Made by a program: the position numbers and the translations under genes. Below, piece after piece: positions 12,098 through 24,574 of a DNA stretch of 64,000 bases. A model generated the notes under the pieces. That model was not told the DNA's origin and made no database searches. It worked only from the letters and a program-made list of their open reading frames with translations. The stretch comes from Lycium barbarum (Eukaryota; Streptophyta; Magnoliopsida; Solanales; Solanaceae): the NCBI RefSeq assembly GCF_019175385.1, contig NC_083342.1, positions 118,792,376-118,856,375 of the forward strand, given 5' to 3'. Position 1 is the stretch's first letter; every line of letters starts with the position of its first letter.

Positions 12098-15000
12098 AAG
12101 ATCTGGGAGCAGTAAGGAACTGGCTGAGGTGTTGTACTGAGAAAGACACATCAGGTCTAGTGTGTTGTAAGAAATTGAGTTTCCCTATCAGTCTGCGATA
12201 TGTGGTAGGATCAGGTAAGAGATCACCAGAATCACGGGTTAGTTTGGTGGACAAATCAAGAGGGGCAACTACAGGGGAAGCAGAAGAGCAATTGTATTCA
12301 TCAAGGAGTTCTCTGGTGAACTTGTGTTGGTTAATGAACAGGCCCTCGGGGCATTGGGTAACTTCAAGGCCCAGAAAATAGTGAACGGTGCCCAGATCCT
12401 TAATCTTGAACTGCTCATCCAAGAAAGATTTGAGGGAGTCCATCTCAATGGTGTCATTACCAACTAATAGAATATCATCCACATAAACAGCGAGAATTGC
12501 AATAGAACCACCAGATTTTTTAGTGAAGAGAGAGTAATCATTAAGACTAGGGATATAACCCTTTGAGGTAAGGGCAGTGGACAGCTTGGCAAACCATTGT
12601 CGTGAGGCCTGTTTCAGTCCATACAAGGACTTCTTAAGTCTGCAAACTAGTTGACCAGAGGCATTAGAAGAGGGGGACACAGTGAGGCCGGGAGGGATTT
12701 TCATATAGACCTCTTCAGAGAGGTCACCATGCAAGAAAGCATTATTGACATCCATTTGGTAGATAGTCCAAGAGAATTTAGCAGCAAGGGCAAGGAGACA
12801 TTTAATGGTGGTAAATTTAACAACAGGAGAAAAAGTCTCAGAATAATCAATTCCAGCTTTCTGAGTGTCACCCCTAATGACTAAGCGAGCTTTGTATCTC
12901 TCAATGCTGCCATCTGATTTGTGTTTAATCTTATAAACCCATTTGCATGGTATGGCCTTTTTGTGTGGGGGTAAGCTCACAATGTCCCACGTGTCATTGG
13001 CTTCTAAGGCCTGAAATTCCTTAAGCATGGCAGCCTGCCAAGCAGGGTTGGATACAGCCTGTTGGTAGTACATAGGTTCAACTGGACATGACTTAGTAGG
13101 TGTATATGGTTTGGTAAGAGGGACAGAGTAGCAGATATAGTCCTTAAGGTGTGCAGGGGTGGTTTTGAGAATCCTAGAGGACTGTCTAGTAGGATGAGAT
13201 GTAGTAGACTGTCTAAGGGGTTGAGATGTAGTGGAAGATGGGATGGGTAGCTGGGAAGGTGAGGGAATGTTTGTTTGGGATGGTGAAAAAGGAGGAGCAG
13301 TAGGGATAGAAGGAAAAGGTGAGGAGTTAGGGACAGGAGCTGGAGGAAAATTATGATCATAACAGGGTACTGAAGAAGGAGGGAAATAGCCAGAAGAGGG
13401 AGAGGTGGAAGGGAAGATGTGTTCAAGGAAGGAAACATCTCTGGAATAGATGATGGTGTGTTTGAGTAAGTTGTAGAGTTTATAGCATTTTTTTCCTATC
13501 CCATATCCCATCATTAGACAAGGAATAACTCTAGACTGCAGTTTGTCCCTAAGTGGTATGAGAACAGTGGCATAGGCTAGGCAGCCAAATGATCTAAGGT
13601 GGGAATAGGAAGGGGGATTACCATGAAGAATTTCATAAGGTGTTTTGTTAGATAAAATAGGAGAAGGAAATCTATTTATTAAGTAGGTAGCAGTGAGGAC
13701 ACATTCCCCCCAGAACTTTGTGGGGAGTTTGGATTGGAAAAGTAAAGCTCTTGCAGTTTCAAGGAGATGTTTGTGTTTTATTTCCACAACCCCATTTTGT
13801 TGTGGTGTGTGTGGGCAGGAAGTTTGGTGGGAAATGCCAACAGAGGCAAGGAACTCAGCATTGACAGAGGAGGAACCAAGTTCAAATGCATTGTCAGTTC
13901 TTATGGTTTTGATTGAAGTGTTGAATTGATTGGAGACCATAGCAATGAAAGCCTTTATGACAGGAAAAGCATTGCTCTTACAGGAAATAAGATGAGTCCA
14001 TGTGGCCCTACTATGGTCATCTACAATGGTCAGAAAATACCTAAATCCATTATATGTGGGAGTGTGATATGGCCCCCAAAGATCAATATGCACTAATTGA
14101 AAAGGTGTCTTAGAAACAGTGTTACTATCCAGAAATGGCAACCTCTGTTGTCTAGCCATTGGACAAATAGGACAACGGAATGACTGTTTGTTAGATAATT
14201 TGTATGTAGATAGAGAAGGAATAGTCAACATTTTGACAAAAGGAATATGCCCCAACCTTTGATGCCACAAAATATCAGTCTTATTTATGGAAGAAATATT
14301 ACAATCAGATGCACAAACAGGAACTGAAGGATCAGAAGAACAAGTATCTACACTAGGCATATCGAAGTTACATAGAGAGGGGAAGGAATTAACAGCAGGT
14401 GAAACAGTGTTGGCACAGGGTTGACTGAGTGGCAGCTTTAGCAGATACAGTCCATGCTCAGCTTTACCAAGTTCCAGTGGCCTCTTCAGAGAAGGGCCCT
14501 GCAAACAGCATGAAACAGTGGTGAAGAGAGCAGAACATGACAGTTGAGTGAGTATTTGATGAATGGAAATAAGATTGAATTGGAATGAGGGCACTAACAA
14601 AACATTTGTGAGAGTAATATGAGGAAGTAATGATAATGATCCAAAGGAACTGACTTTAACCTTGTAGCCATTTGGTAAAGTAACTAGAGATGGAGTAATT
14701 AGAGATTGAATATCATGAAGCAGATGTTTGTGTGGTGTCATATGGTTGGTGGCACCAGTATCTAGGATCCAAGAACTAACATCTTCATGAGTAGCATGAC
14801 ATGCAATAAAGCCATGTAATCTACTAACATGATTATTATACCAACCTGCAAAGTTAGCATATGCTTGAGAGGCTGGCTGAGATGATGGGATTTGAATCTG
14901 ATTGAACATGGTCATGAGGTGGTCATACTGTTCCTTGGAGAAACCATGAGGTGGAACAGGATATGTATCAACATTTAGGAGAGCAGATGGAGGATCAACA

Positions 15001-15509
15001 TGAGCATATGAGGCAGACTTTTTGTTCTTGGTGAATTTGAAGTCAGGTGGAAACCCATGAAGTTTGTAACATTTATCCATGGTGTGGCCTGGTTTCTTGC
15101 AGTACTTACAAATGAGATTTGGTTTTCTTGAGTCGAAGGTGACTCTTTGAGTATAGTTTCTAGGGTGGTGGCTGGAATTTCCTTGACCAGGACCAGTTGA
15201 ACCAGGTATGTAGTTAGAATTTCCCACACTAGAACCACCTGATGTGGAAGAATAAGCATGATGCCCTGAATTAGAACTAACAGAACCAGAAGTATTTGAA
15301 CTACTATCATGATTGTGGTGATCATACATGATTCCTTTGGCACGAGAGTTAGTAGCATTAAAGGAGGAAGATTCTGGTGAAAACATGTGAGAACTAGTAT
15401 GAATTTCTCTTTGTTTCTCATCTCTGACTAACATAGCATAAGCTTTTTCAACATTCGGAACAGGGCTTAGCATGAGGATGTTGCTCCTGACTGTGGAGTA
15501 TGTTTCGTT
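12098..15509 (-). pseudogene. copia pol: gag zinc knuckle, protease, integrase, reverse transcriptase
   Basis: One minus-strand open frame of more than 1100 codons (12075-15473, its last codons inside the solo LTR). Domains in order: zinc knuckle [14 protein letters not shown]; protease [11 protein letters not shown]; integrase HHCC zinc finger ([10 protein letters not shown]... [14 protein letters not shown]); integrase core with D at HIDLWGPY, D at IRTDNAFE and E at QQNGVVE; reverse transcriptase with [33 protein letters not shown] and an intact YVDD at AVYVDDILL. The frame runs into the solo LTR at 12092. The catalytic residues look whole, so this element was active recently. It is separated from gag by a one-base loss near 15533. 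Confidence 0.95.
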
Positions 15510-16092
15510 AAGACCAGATAGGAACTGGATAAGTTTTTTGTGTTTCGGTTAGGTCATGCATTGCTCCACAAGTGCAAGGTTTGCCTAGAGATATGGTGTG
15601 GAGTTCATCCCAGAACCCTTTGAGTCGGGTATAGTATGTGGCTATGTCCAAAGAACCTTGAGAGGTAGAAGAGATGGCTCTTTGGAGAGTGTAGTATTGA
15701 GACATATTTGCTACACCATACCTGTCCAACAGGTTATCCCATGCCTCTTTTGCAGTCTTGTAGTACAAAATAGTTTTTGCTATGTCTTTGGATAGGGCAT
15801 TCATGATCCATGCTTTGACCATGTTGTTACACCTCAACCAATGAGGGTACAACAGAGATTCTGAACTAGGTTCAACAAAAGTCCCATCTATGATTTGTGT
15901 TTTGTTCTTTGCAGACAAGGAAATGAGCATCCCTTCTTTCCATTCCCCAAATCCATCACCGGTAAAAGGAACAGATACAAGAACACTACCAGGTGTGTCA
16001 CTAGGGTGAAGATACAAGGGATGGAAGGCATCCAAAGTCGTTGAACTACCAGATACAGTTGACACAGAAGCAGGCTCGGTTCCAATGGCCAT
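15510..16092 (-). pseudogene. copia gag (UBN2-type), frameshifted at its 3' end
   Basis: The likely start is the ATG at 16092 (MAIGTEPASVST). It encodes a copia gag: FTGDGFGEWKEGMLISLSAK, then DALS-type MNALSKDIAKTILYYKTAKEAWDNL and YYTRLKGFWDELH. After HDLTETQK an A-run is one base short compared with the expected [12 protein letters not shown] reading. The frame then stops, while the pol frame picks up 1 base out of phase. A longer upstream open frame to 16221 is leader sequence. Confidence 0.9.
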
Positions 16093-16590
16093 ATCAATCA
16101 GCCAACAACAAGCTAAAGAAAGCAATAACCAAACTATATGATGCAACACTAATGGAACAGTACTACGAAACACTATAGGATTCTTCGACAATCGGCAACA
16201 TAAAGAAACAACAATCTTCAATAACTAGCAACTGAAACCCTAGATCCCAAACTTAATGAACAAATCTTCGACTATTTAGCAATTAAAGTCTAGATCGAAG
16301 ATATAAGCTCTTTAAACAACTACAATGTGATAAAGGTAGAGAAATTGGAAGAATATCACCAGATTGTCGTGTTGGCCGAATCAAACGAAGTAAAAAAAAA
16401 CAGAATTCCTTCGATTTGCAGATCTTCTAACTCCAATCCAATAAAATGCTCTATCAACAAGTAATTTTCAATGAACGAGACAAAAAATACTGAAAAAAAT
16501 GAAGGATTGTATGTGCGATCTAAGTCAAAATCAAAACATTTCTCAGATTTATGGATGAAAGCTAGACATATACGATATTTCCCAAGATAC

Positions 16591-16602
16591 GCTCTGATAC
16601 CA
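16591..16602 (-). promoter_or_regulatory. Primer-binding site for initiator tRNA-Met
   Basis: The minus strand reads TGGTATCAGAGC immediately after the 5' LTR end (...TTAACA). This is the usual copia primer site. Confidence 0.93.
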
Positions 16603-16881
16603 TGTTAATTTTGCGGAAGGAAATGAAAAAATTGAAGAGATTTGTAGGATTGAAACCCTAGAAATGAGAGAGAGACGAATTGGGGATTTTTCTCTTCATA
16701 AATGGAACTGAACTACATTTGCAAAAATCTGTCCAAAAACTAATTCTATTGCTATTTATACATCTATAAAATGTGGTTACAAATTAAATTAAATAATCTA
16801 TCCGGTGGGCTGTTGTGATGTGGGCCTCGTACTGGGTTGGGCCTGCTGGGCTGATGAATGTTGACGGATGAGTCCTTAATA
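16603..16881 (-). repeat. 5' LTR of copia element 6084-16886
   Basis: 279 bp, one visible difference from 6089-6367. It is followed by the TAGTT target duplication. Confidence 0.95.
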
Positions 16882-16886
16882 TAGTT

Positions 16887-17792
16887 TAAGTTATGTATAT
16901 TGACAATATAAAAATCATTTACACATTCAACGTACTTGAAAAGACAATCACAATTACCTCTATTTAATGTATCTCCATTGAAAAACATAGATAAATAGTA
17001 AGTATTTAAATAGTAATATGTTAAATTATACTAATCTATAAAAATTATTTTCATTGTCAACATATATAAATAAAACCAAGTTCTCAAATTGGTCCTCAAA
17101 GAAAATCAAAGTAATGAATACTAGTTTGGCTAAATCTTGAAAGCCTCTTTTTTTAACCAAAAGAATGATGCGTACGTGTGTGTTGGTTATATTAGCTTGA
17201 TCAGCGATTATTAATATTATGAATATGTATTTTATCAAATTTCTCTAAGATCATTTATTTTTTGGAAGAGACAATCCAATATGATGGAATCACAATGTCG
17301 GAAGTTGTTTCTTGTTCAACAACAGCTTTATTTATTAAGCACGTTCTTACAGGAAAAAATGATGATTTTATTGTAATGGGAAAATGTAATATTATTGATT
17401 GGTAATGATTAAAAAATATGATATGACCTTGTGGGTTATTGGCGTGCAAGATTATAGCACATTCCATTATGAACCATTTGCAACCAAAATAATTTTTTAC
17501 ATCTATTTATACTTTTTTGTCCTCTCAATTAAGTAACTATTAAATGGTGGCTGATCTAAGCATTTAAACTGAATTTGAGGTAAAACGAAAAAAAAATAAC
17601 GCTGAAATTTTTATATGGTGGGCAGTAGGCACTAGGCATCGGAAAATGCTTAATCATAGCCGGTGCTTACCTCAAATCAACAAATACATGGCATATCACT
17701 TTACTAAATAATTGATGACTTTATCATGATCAATTAATACTCCATCGTATCAAATTATTTATCTCTTTTTATTTTACGCGCCTATTAAGAAA
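16887..17792. other. Gene-free intergenic DNA
   Basis: AT-rich; no exon, RNA or element boundary could be supported on either strand. Confidence 0.55.
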
Positions 17793-18093
17793 TACTCCCT
17801 CCGACTCAAAATATATGTCATACTTATTAAAAATATTTGTCGTTTTATTTACCCAAAATAAAATTAAGTAGTTTTTTTTCATTTTACCCTTGTATTAGTT
17901 ACATCAATGAGCTGATATTTTGAATTCACATACCAACATTTAAGAGATTTCATCATTAATGGAGTAAATATTTATTGAGGACAACATGATGAAATATGTT
18001 AAAAGGGTAAAATAGTCAAGATGCTACCCTCATAAATACTTTCTTAATGGGTGCAAATGAAGATGCGACAAATATTTTGAGACGGGGAGAGTA
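17793..18093. mobile_element. Stowaway MITE (Tc1/mariner type), about 297 bp
   Basis: Inverted ends CTCCCTCCGACTCAAAATAT and (from the right, reverse complement) CTCTCCCCGTCTCAAAATAT. They are flanked by TA dinucleotides at 17793-17794 and 18092-18093. There is no coding content. The ends match the known plant Stowaway signature. Confidence 0.88.
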
Positions 18094-18290
18094 TTAAATA
18101 GGAGGGGTAGTGACCTACTATACCCTTATTTATGTGTAAGTTATAATCTCTCCATAAATGTTTGTCTATTTATGTGTCATCTTCACTAGTGACAAAATTC
18201 TACTAAGGGTAAAATGGAGAAAAAATAATTAATTAAATCTTAAACTTCTAAAACGATAAATAATTTGAGACAACTATTTTCAGTAACCAC

Positions 18291-18317
18291 GATAAATAAT
18301 TTGAGATGGAGGGAGTA
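18291..18317. mobile_element. Right end of a further Stowaway-like element
   Basis: aataatttgagatggagggagta matches the Stowaway right terminus. A possible partner end lies near 18146 (ctctccataaatg), but it matches poorly, so only this end is claimed. Confidence 0.45.
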
Positions 18318-18389
18318 TTTTCTTGTAACCCTAAAAAGACCGGAAGTGATGGGATGGAAGTGATGAAACTTGCTTCGACAGTATTCTAC

Positions 18390-18615
18390 TACTCCCTATG
18401 TATCAATTTATGTGGCACTTTTCGGTACCCGAGATTCAAACTGCATGAATTTTGACCAATATTTTAAGATGTATTTTTTTTTCCAAATTGATATGAGAAA
18501 CATTGCAACTTATAGTACTTTTCATATAGTTTTCAAATATATAAATTTTAATGTTAAAATATTAAGTTAATTTAAACCGGTGAAAAGTGTCACATAAATT
18601 GAGACGGATGGAGTA
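18390..18615. mobile_element. Stowaway MITE, 222 bp
   Basis: Ends CTCCCTATGTATCAATTTAT and the inverted copy ...ATAAATTGAGACGGATGGAG, flanked by TA at 18390-18391 and 18614-18615. Both arms carry the usual tgtggcac / gtgtcaca motif. Confidence 0.9.
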
Positions 18616-18629
18616 GTATTTTATAAATT

Positions 18630-19718
18630 TTCAAGGCATTCAGTCATCCTGGGCTCAACTCTTTATTATACCAACAAAGATCATGAAAGCAATTGAAGCA
18701 TACTGCAGAAGCTACATATGGACGGGCTAATGAAATAACCAAAAGGGCTCTGGTGGCTTGGAGTACAATGTGCCTACCTAAAGCAGCTGATGGAGTTCAC
18801 CTAATTGACCTAAAGCAGTGCAATAAAGCAGCTATTACTAAACTGTTTTGGGATCTTGCAAACGAGGAAGATAGATTGTGGATAGGTGGATCGATGCTTA
18901 CTACACCAAGACTAACCAACTGGAGACTATGCCTATTCCACAACAGGCTAGTTGGATGATCAGAAAGATCTTGGAGGCTAGAGCAATGGTGCAACTGATT
19001 CAAAACAGACCACTGCCAAAGACCAGTTTGATCAAACATATTTATTTGCAGCTCATTGGGGATCATCCTAAAGTTAACTGGAAACACATAATGTTTGGCA
19101 ATGAAGCAAGGCCCAAAGCTCTGTTCACTACCTGGGTGTACCTACATGGGCATTTGACTACTAAAGAGCGAATGTCGTCCTGGGGAATGCAAGTTGACCC
19201 GATGTGTGTTATGTGTGACAGTGTGCACGAAACAAAGGAGCATTTATTCATAGAATGCATCTACGCTAGAAGACTTTGGGCTAGAATAACGCAGTGGCTG
19301 CAAAACATTCACTAGCATTCAGATGAAGCAATGGATACTGGGAATGACTAAATGGAAGACCATTCGAGCTCAGATTATGAAGCAGGTGTTTAATGAGGTA
19401 GTCCATGCCATATCGATAGAGAGAAATAATAGAATCTTTGAAGATAAAGCAAGGGAACCAGAAAGTGTTGCAAGGGAACTAGCTTGTATATGCAATATAA
19501 GAGCATCTGGCAGGGTAAAGTTATGACTACAGGATAAAAAGTTCTAGTGTCATAGAGTACCATAGCAGTTAGTTGTCATAGTTTAGTTATGTAGTCTGTT
19601 TGTTTGAGAGTCAACCCAGGATCAGCAAACTGTGGAAGTTTTGCTGTGGCTATGTAATTATTCACTTGGTGATTAATGAAAATGGATTAGTTACCAAAAA
19701 GAAAAAATTCAAGGCATT
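18630..19718 (+). pseudogene. 5'-truncated LINE (L1-type) with 11-bp target duplication
   Basis: The insertion 18641-19707 lies between two copies of TTCAAGGCATT (18630-18640 and 19708-19718) and ends in an A-rich tail (accaaaaagaaaaaa). It encodes the C-terminal part of a LINE ORF2. That includes the linker ANEITKRALVAWSTMCLPKA and the reverse-transcriptase zinc-binding domain (WKHIMFGNEARPKALFTTWV, then CVMCDSVHETKEHLFIEC). It ends with a conserved tail (ISIERNNRIFEDKAR). Frame changes near 18880 and a stop after IH at 19313-19315 make it a dead fragment. 5' truncation is usual for target-primed reverse transcription. Confidence 0.9.
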
Positions 19719-19916
19719 TAAATGCTAATTATATGAAATATCAAGTACCACAAACTTGAATATAAATATAAGATATAGACACATCAGGTACAGTAGGCAT
19801 TTATTTTCCATGTGCAGCTGAAATTGCATTTGCTATATACTGAGGAAACTCTGGGTAGCATCATCATAAATGATTCGATCCCCTCTTAGCAGCGACCTGT
19901 CCAAGAAAAAACCTAC

Positions 19917-20174
19917 TACTCCGTCCTCATAAAAAAAAAAAAAAGTGTTCACTTAGCTTTTTTTCTTGTGTAAAAAAGAAATGTCCACTTATCAAAAAGA
20001 ATTAATTTTATTTTTTCATATTTGTCCCTATTAAGTGTTATGTGATCAAATCTCAATGTCTATTTAATTAGTGACAGTTTAGTTAAATTAACTATTTTTG
20101 TCTAGGAGTTAGAATTTTTTTAAGGGGTGTGCAAATGGCTAAGTAGACACTTTTTTTTTTACCCGAAAGGAGTA
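19917..20174. mobile_element. Stowaway MITE, 254 bp
   Basis: Left end CTCCGTCCTCAT plus an A-run and gtgttcacttagc. Right end gctaagtagacac plus a T-run and acccgaaaggag. TA flanks at 19917-19918 and 20173-20174. Confidence 0.85.
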
Positions 20175-21090
20175 ATAGAATTGCTTTTTATATCAAATGT
20201 AAGCAATAAATATAAAATGTGTATTTGTCATTCATACATTTCTCTACTTTCAAGATACGACCTGCTATACTTGATCACTTACTATTGACTATTTGATTCA
20301 CGAGAAATTTCACCAAACATTTATTTTAAATAATCGTACCAACGTTACTTCATTTTTGTTGTTTTTACTATCTTTATTTCTTGTGATTGCCTCGAGAGGC
20401 CATCATCCCTTCAACTTGACCCTATATTATGTCGTTAACTGTAATGTTTTGTCAAAAAGATCTGCCTAATTTTGTTTATATGTTGTTTATTTTTAACTAC
20501 TTGTCTGAAACGCGAAAGACAAGAATAGTCCATCTGATTAGCGAAAGAAAGCTGATAAGAGTGTCAGCAGCCTGATTATATATAGAAGCTGAGTTAGTAA
20601 CTAGTCCCTCTCCATGACAGATTAAAAACGTTAATTTGGGGATAAGGTTTTGACGTAAACTACCTAAACCTGCTATTTTATTTCCTCTTTCATCATATCA
20701 ACTGAAAATGATATGTTGTTTCTAGTCTTTGTTCCTAGAAAATCTAAGGCTTACTCATGAGACGTTCTATAATACTACTATCAAATTATAGATTTCAAAG
20801 GATGTCAAATGCCTTGACAGCAATGTTGGAGTTAGAATTTATGTCAAGGGTAGTATAATTTGCATGTAATTAATCTTTCTCAGTTATGCATTGCTTATTT
20901 TATTTTATTTTATTTTGATTCTAGCTTTGATTGGCTATATTTTAAAATTTTCCTGTAATTTTCTTGGTGTGAAATTTTTATTCCATTTTTCTTTGACTTG
21001 AAACTAAAAATAAAAAATAAAAAAAGGGAGAAAGAAAAAAAAGTACAAAATGCATGGATAATGAAGAAAGGGTTAGAGTAGCAATATATA
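20175..21090. other. Gene-free intergenic DNA
   Basis: AT-rich with a short (TTTTA)n run near 20898-20917. Nothing coding was seen. Confidence 0.55.
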
Positions 21091-21442
21091 GCTCAAATTA
21101 AGCCGGTTGACCCGGAACCAGAACCTGTTCCGGTTAGCAAACCGATCGGTTACCGGTTTTCGAACCAGTAAAGTTGACGGTTACCGGTTAACCGATAACC
21201 GATCGATTTGGCTCTAACCGGCCGGAACCTGTACCCTTCTATCAAATCGGTAACTGGTTAGCCCAAAAACATGTTTTGTTTTTTAATTTTTTGTTTAATT
21301 ACGTATCTTACACATAAGTTAACACTATAGTTTCTTAGTTTGTTTATATATATCTAAGTTTTATATATATCCAGGTTATAAGTATTAAAAAACACAAGAT
21401 TGTATATTTTTAACTTAAGTATATTTATATATGTTATGTTAC

Positions 21443-21479
<37 letters not shown>

Positions 21480-21907
21480 CTTAAGTTACGTTTGTATATT
21501 TATATATGTTATGTTATGTTTGTATATATATAACTTATGTATATAAGACTATAAGTATTATATATATGTTTAAGTTATATGTATTACTTAAGTTTATATA
21601 TTTACTAACAAGTAACAACTTATGAGTATTATAAAATTCAAGATTGTCTTTTTTCTAAGTATATAACTTTCTATTTTATATCTTATGTATATGTATATTA
21701 TAAGTATGTTCTAAGTATGTTGAAGGTATATGTTCTAAGTATATTGTAGGTTTATATATGCTATGTTATGTACATAAGACTATAAGTGTGTGTGTATATA
21801 TATATATATAATGTTTAAGTTATATGTATTATTTAAGTTTATATATTTACTAATAACTAACAACTTATGAGTATTATAAAATTCAAGATTGTTTTTTTTC
21901 TAAGTAT

Positions 21908-21991
21908 ATAACTTTCTATTTTATACAACAACAACAACAACAACAACAAGCCCAGTATAATCCCACCATGTGGATAACTTTCTATTTTATA
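21908..21991. mobile_element. 48-bp retroposed tail with an 18-bp target duplication
   Basis: Insert 21926-21973 is (CAA)8 followed by GCCCAGTATAATCCCACCAT and GTGG, i.e. the inverted 3' tail of a Solanaceae RTE LINE or its SINE. It is flanked by two copies of ATAACTTTCTATTTTATA (21908-21925 and 21974-21991). Similar actttctatttta blocks recur in this hAT, so part of the flanking match could be older repetition. Confidence 0.75.
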
Positions 21992-22387
21992 ACTTATGTA
22001 TATTATAAGTATGTTCTAAGTATATTGTAGGTATATGTTCTAAGTATATTATAGGTATATATGTATAAGTTATATGTATTACTTAAATTTTATATTTACT
22101 AAAAACTCATAAGTATTATAAAATTCAAGATTGTATATTTATAAATATATATAGTTATAACTTTCTATTTTTTTAATTTAAGTAGATGTATATTATAAGT
22201 ACAGTCTAAGTATATTGTAGGTATTTTCTTAACTTAATATAAGTAAGAATATGAACACGAGTAAATAGAAGAAAGCTCAATGAGCCATAATTTTTATTCA
22301 TTAATGGATAACATTTATTTGCAAGTTGTAATTTTGTTTAACTTGCAAACAATACATGAGTTGCAACTAAGTAGTACAAGAATAAAA

Positions 22388-24574
22388 TTACATTGTAAGC
22401 ACCATTTCGCTAATGTCGTCTATATTATATTCATCCATTGGGATATCTTCCAAATTAGTCCGCCTCCTTGCTATTAAAAATTCAATTTCTTCCTCTTCAC
22501 CTTGCCTCGCCTCTAGCCCGTGGTTGCGCCGCTCCGATCGAATCCAATCGCGAATAAAAACAAGTACTTGCAAGCTAAATCCAGATGAGGAGTATCTATG
22601 GTCTCCAATTTGTTGTCTTCCTTGGCTAAATGCACTTTCCGAGACCACGATTGATATTTGAACATTAAGAATATCCCGAGTCATTCTTGCAAGTACGGGA
22701 TAATTCACCTTGAATTTCTTCCACAATCCTAAGACATCCACTTCGGGCACCGTCATTTGCACCAATAGCTGTGACAAATAAAAGTGAAATTCATCAAAGT
22801 TTGCAGTAGTTTGAGTAGTAGAAGAAAACATTCTCCGAAAAACACCTAAACTCGACATGCCTTTTCTTTTATTTTGAGAAGTAGAAGTACTAGGTGGTGG
22901 AGCAACGGGAGTAACACCTTCTTCCAACTTAGAATAATATTTAAAAACTTTTTTAAGCTCAATTTCTATGGCTCTCTCAACCTCAAATTGTGATGGGTAC
23001 TCGGTGGTAATTTCTAAATATTCATAAATTTATCTAACCAATTGAATGGTATAAGAAGTTTTAAGACAAGGATTTAAAATAGAACCCAATATGAATAAAG
23101 TTGGTATGGGAAAATAATACTTATTAAATTTTTCCCTCATAGAATGAATAGCCACTTGATAACCCGGTTTTGCCTTATACTCAAATAAAACTCTAGCTAT
23201 TTCGGCCAAGTATGCTAAAATTCCGGAAACCGCAAGATAAAATTGTCTAGAAAAAACAAGAGTAGCATTATAAAAATGTTCTAAAAGTTCTTTACATTCC
23301 AAAACATATTCCCAATCGCTGTCAAATAACTACTCCGAAACCTCTTTATTGTGATTGTTGTTAGTATTTTGTATAGCAATCCTATATTCATATGCTTGTT
23401 GCAACATAATGTAAGTGTAGTTCCACCTAGTATCAACTTCAATTTGAATTTTCCTAGGTCTAAGACCAAGACTCTCACGTTGATTTTTAAAATCTCTCAT
23501 TAGCCTTACTTGAATTACAGAAAAGAAAAGCAACCGCATCTCTAATCTTTGAATAGGATCATCAAATAAGGAAAGACCGTCTTTAACAATCAAGTTTAAA
23601 ATGTGACAACTGCATCTTACATGAAAAATATCCGCTAGGGGAGGTTTTAATTTCCTTTTTATAAGGCCAACCGCGTTTGTGTTGTTAGTAGCATTATCTA
23701 AAGCAATACAAAGTGTTTTTTTTGTAAATTTGAATAAAAAATCATAATAGTTATTATTCCCTCCGCTAAAAATTTACTGTCATGACGACCCTTCCCTTCA
23801 TCATATAAATAAGCTATAATTCTTTTTTGCATGACCCAATTATCAACGGTAAGGGAAACATTGCAATTTAAAGAATTAAGTGCATGGTGCAAATAAAATC
23901 TATATTTTTATATAAATCAATAATATTTGCTCTACAAACACTTCTAGGAATACCCTCAAATATCGGATTATAACTACGTTGAATATAAGTAACAAAACCC
24001 GACCCTGAAGGAAAGGAAAATGGTAAACAATCATAAGCCACCATTTTAGCTATCTCTACACGGTAATTTTTCCGGTATGCGGGTCGATTGTTCGTTGAGT
24101 ACTCCTTACGGGACCCATTCCCTCTACCCAAACGTCCTTATGTATAGTCAATAAATGAGTCCTTAGTGAACCCGCTCCCCCATCCTTATTGTTCCCACAC
24201 TTGAATTGAAATATTTTTTTACATAAATTACACGTGACTATTTTTTTCTCCCTATCTCTAGTCATAAAATTCCAAACTTTAGAGGTTGGCATATGAATTT
24301 TTGTCGTTTTTTGTTGTGTTTATGATTGTTGTGCTTCTTGTGTATGTCCTATCGGATTTTCCGGTGATTGTGTTTCGTCATCAATGTCATCATCATCAAC
24401 AACTTCATTATAGGTTGGGCCAAATCAGTGTTCTAATGCTTCATGATCTAAAATTAGATTATTTTGAGTAATGTCAACTTGACCTATCATATGCGCTTCC
24501 GTTTCCGGCACAAATGTTTCCTCCATATTTCTCCTCTCTCCACTACTACCGCCTCTTCTAACTCTCTTAGACAT
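22388..24574 (-). pseudogene. hAT transposase remnant (BED zinc finger, RNase H-like core, dimerisation domain)
   Basis: The likely original start is the ATG at 24574 (MSKRVRRGGSS). The BED finger lies around 24150-24292 (VWNFMTRD, then CNLCKKIF... H). The catalytic-domain pieces LTVDNW and LAEIARVLFEYK lie at 23030-23890. The C-terminal dimerisation domain is at 22388-22927, with the family's hallmark FKVNYPVLARMTRDILNVQ and SAFSQGRQQIGDHRYSSSG. Several stops and frame changes (for example a TGA after DHEALEH and breaks near 24056, 23868 and 23330) make it non-functional. The domestic relatives of this family are RICESLEEPER-type genes, but the intact transposon ends show this is a transposon copy. 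Confidence 0.9.

Larger units (their letters stand above)
6084..16886 (-). mobile_element. Full-length Ty1/copia retrotransposon (young), with target duplication
   Basis: Two 279-bp LTRs at 6089-6367 and 16603-16881 are flanked by the 5-bp duplication TAGTT (6084-6088 and 16882-16886). The primer site, TGGTATCAGAGC on the minus strand (16591-16602), touches the 5' LTR and matches initiator tRNA-Met. A polypurine run (gacgggggg) touches the 3' LTR at 6368. Removing the 5160 bp due to the solo LTR at 6938-12092 leaves about 5.6 kb, normal for copia. The LTRs differ at one position that I can find. On the coding strand the LTR ends are TA...CA, not TG...CA. One-base losses in gag and in RNase H and the inserted solo LTR make it non-autonomous. 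Confidence 0.95.

Noticed and set aside
24286..24471. Plus-strand 61-codon open frame as a small membrane protein
   Set aside because: It is antisense to the N-terminal part of the hAT transposase.
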